Source of the DNA: Roseiarcus sp963806935
Lineage (GTDB): Bacteria > Pseudomonadota > Alphaproteobacteria > Rhizobiales > Beijerinckiaceae
Reading direction: 5' to 3'
Assembly (NCBI GenBank): GCA_963806935.1
Contig: CAWEAT010000002.1
Span: 248,001 to 312,000 of the forward strand
Length of the DNA: 64,000 nt
Part shown: positions 62,501-64,000 of the stretch, in pieces
How the letters are laid out: each line of letters begins with the position of its first letter
Numbering within the stretch: the first letter of the stretch is position 1
Translations under genes and position numbers: made by a program
The notes under the pieces: model-generated
Told to the model about the DNA's origin: nothing
The model's input: the letters and a program-made list of their open reading frames with translations, nothing else
Database searches by the model: none

Positions 62501-62920
62501 GTCGGCCCCTACGACCTCCTTATCTCCGGTCTGTCCAGCCGGGCCTCGCCTCGCAGGCCGAGGAGGCGATGAGGAAGGGGCAAAAATCTAGCCAGCCGTT
62601 TCAATCCATCACCGTTGAAGAGCGACAGCTTGCCCAACTCGCCGCCGGACACCGATCCGCAATGTGCGCTTCACGTCAACTCTAATCGTCCGCTTTGCGT
62701 CATGCTGGCAAGTCGGGCCGCTACGTAAATTCGGCCTCTGTGTCGTCGATAGGCCTAAGCCGGCTCGAACTCCTTTAGGCCATAAACTCGTAAACTCGAT
62801 TGAACGAAGCCGCTACCGCGGCGGAATCGGCGGCGGGGCTGGAGGCGGCCGGGTGGTTTGAAGTTCCTCCTGCCTGAGAGGATGGGGTGTAGCAACCCAC
62901 TCTCAGACAGGAGTTTTCAG

Positions 62921-63781
62921 ATGGCCCAGATGAGCCCTCTGCGCCGCCGGATGATCGAGGACATGACGATCCGCAATCTGTCCCCGGCGACACAGCAATC
63001 CTACGTCCACGCGGTCTCGAAGTTCAGCCAGTATTTTGGCCGCTCGCCCGATCAACTCGGCTTGGAGGATGTTCGGGCCTATCAGGTGCATCTGGCTTCG
63101 AAGGGCGTCGCGTGGGCGTCGCTGAACCAGGCCGTCTGCGCCTTGCGCTTCTTCTACGGCGTGACGCTCGGCGAACAGACGATCCCGGAGCGGATCGCTT
63201 ACGCCCGCGAACCGCGCAAGCTTCCCGTGGTGCTCAGCGCCGACGAGGTCGTGCGGTTCCTGGAGTCGGTTTCGAGCCTGAAGGCGCGCGTCGCGCTGAC
63301 GACGGCCTATGCAGCGGGATTGCGGGTTTCCGAAGTGGCGGCGCTGAAGGTCCGCGATATCGACAACCAGCGCATGGTGATGCGGATCGAACACGGGAAG
63401 GGCGGCAAGGAGCGCTATGTCATGCTCTCCGAGGCCCTGCTCGGCATCCTGCGCAGCTATTGGCGGCTGGCGCGGCCGCCGCTGTTCCTGTTTCCGAGCC
63501 GCACCTCCGATACGCCGATCGACCCGACGGTGTTGCATGCCGCCTGCCGATCAGCGACGGCCGCGGCGGGGCTCGACAAGCGAGTGAGCGTGCATGTGCT
63601 GCGGCACAGCTTCGCCACCCATCTGCTGGAAAGCGGCGTCGACATCCGCATCATCCAGGTGTTGCTCGGTCACGAGAATCTGTCGACGACAGCACGCTAC
63701 ACGCGCGTCTCCACGCAGCTCATTGGCAATACCGCAAGCCCCTTGGATCGGCTCTCGCTGAACGTGACGCCGCCGGGATAG
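62921..63781 (+). CDS. Tyrosine recombinase of an IS91-like element
   Basis: The 286-residue phage-type integrase has an N-terminal SAM-like DNA-binding domain (LSPATQQSYVHAVSKFSQYF) and the catalytic domain with Arg in AAGLRVSEVAALKVRD, the HxxR box HVLRHSFATHLLE, the His in VLLGHENLSTT and the Tyr in TARYTRVS. The ATG at 62921 follows AGGAG. Recombinases of this kind accompany IS91-type transposase genes, and one starts four bases downstream. The complete catalytic set suggests that it is functional. Confidence 0.92.
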   Translation: MAQMSPLRRRMIEDMTIRNLSPATQQSYVHAVSKFSQYFGRSPDQLGLEDVRAYQVHLASKGVAWASLNQAVCALRFFYGVTLGEQTIPERIAYAREPRKLPVVLSADEVVRFLESVSSLKARVALTTAYAAGLRVSEVAALKVRDIDNQRMVMRIEHGKGGKERYVMLSEALLGILRSYWRLARPPLFLFPSRTSDTPIDPTVLHAACRSATAAAGLDKRVSVHVLRHSFATHLLESGVDIRIIQVLLGHENLSTTARYTRVSTQLIGNTASPLDRLSLNVTPPG

Positions 63782-63784
63782 TCG

Positions 63785-64000
63785 GTGACGGCGCGGCCGG
63801 CGTTCGAACTGGCCGACGTCTTTCGCCGCCACGGCGAGACCTATGCTCAATTGAACGCCGGACATCTCGGGCGCGTCGAACGGCGCGTGTCGGCGGCGAT
63901 CGCGGCCTGCCGCACGGCGGCGCTGGGCGGTCACGTCGAACGCTGCGACGATTGCGGCCTCACGCGCATCGCCTACAACTCCTGCCGCAACCGCCATTGT
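63785..64000 (+). CDS. IS91-family transposase, N-terminal part (cut by the window end)
   Basis: The frame begins with GTG at 63785, right after the recombinase stop, and runs 72 codons to the window edge. It starts VTARPAFELADVFRRHGETY and contains the zinc-binding pattern CDDCGLTRIAYNSCRNRHC typical of the N-terminus of IS91-like (Y2, rolling-circle) transposases. The relaxase domain lies outside the window. Together with the recombinase gene it defines an IS91-type element whose left end lies between about 62,800 and 62,920. Confidence 0.88.
   Translation, partial: MTARPAFELADVFRRHGETYAQLNAGHLGRVERRVSAAIAACRTAALGGHVERCDDCGLTRIAYNSCRNRHC

Noticed and set aside
1..64000. CRISPR arrays, rRNA or tRNA genes
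   Set aside because: No regularly spaced repeat-spacer pattern, no 16S/23S-like stretch and no tRNA T-loop or acceptor pattern was found by reading both strands.

Overview
The window is about 64 kb of GC-rich DNA with the codon use and gene families of an alphaproteobacterium, most likely of the order Hyphomicrobiales (Beijerinckiaceae/Methylocystaceae-like; the exact genus cannot be fixed by eye). Supporting features are an alphaproteobacterial-type PEP-CTERM protein, a double cold-shock-domain protein, Kup, a DUF3141 protein beside a phosphate acetyltransferase-like gene, and a dispersed repeat starting CATTGCGAGCGAAGCG that I recall from this order. No rRNA, tRNA or CRISPR array is visible.

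Layout. 1-20 kb is ordinary chromosome: an outer-membrane barrel end, kup, a PEP-CTERM protein, a cold-shock protein, a PAS histidine kinase, pepN, murI, a frameshifted tonB-like gene, a small lipoprotein, an FAD monooxygenase preceded by 21-bp tandem repeats, a small membrane protein, a transglutaminase-like protease, a glutaminase/glutamate symporter pair (glsA-gltS) and a luciferase-like flavin oxidoreductase. 19.7-27.9 kb holds a phosphotransacetylase-like gene, a split DUF3141 gene and an HlyD/ABC/ABC-2 exporter of the RbbA type. 28-35 kb is an aromatic-acid catabolic cluster: acyl-CoA synthetase, VOC extradiol dioxygenase, MhpA-like monooxygenase, fumarylacetoacetate-hydrolase-family enzyme and a TetR regulator, with a shared 18-bp palindrome at two or three promoters. 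35.9-41.1 kb is an RND efflux pump with its own divergent TetR regulator. 41.3-46.3 kb is a mobile-element scar: a complete IS21-family element next to pieces of IS5-, IS630- and IS256-type transposases, a truncated EamA transporter and a decayed SGNH-like gene.

46.5-61.7 kb is the most interesting part. Two complete sugar ABC importers flank a three-component oxygenase set that resembles MocD/MocE/MocF of rhizopine catabolism: a membrane di-iron desaturase-like oxygenase, a Rieske ferredoxin and two FAD ferredoxin reductases. With them are an L-rhamnose mutarotase, a PanB-fold protein that has lost the PanB metal ligands, an enolase-superfamily acid-sugar dehydratase, and LacI and GntR regulators. 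Four near-palindromic 16-bp sites of the form TGAT-N8-ATCA sit at the promoters of the oxygenase genes, rhaM, the lacI gene and the first ABC operon. I infer a regulated system that imports an O-methylated (perhaps deoxy) sugar, removes the methyl group oxidatively and degrades the sugar acid. The window ends in an IS1182-type remnant and an IS91-like element (tyrosine recombinase plus the start of its transposase).

At least eight otherwise well-conserved genes carry a single apparent frameshift (tonB-like, DUF3141, dioxygenase, RND pump, TetR, EamA, ferredoxin reductase, enolase-family gene), often in a short G/C or A run. This suggests residual indel errors in the assembly, though real decay is possible; such genes are listed here as one frameshifted locus each, except the DUF3141 gene, whose two halves are listed separately.
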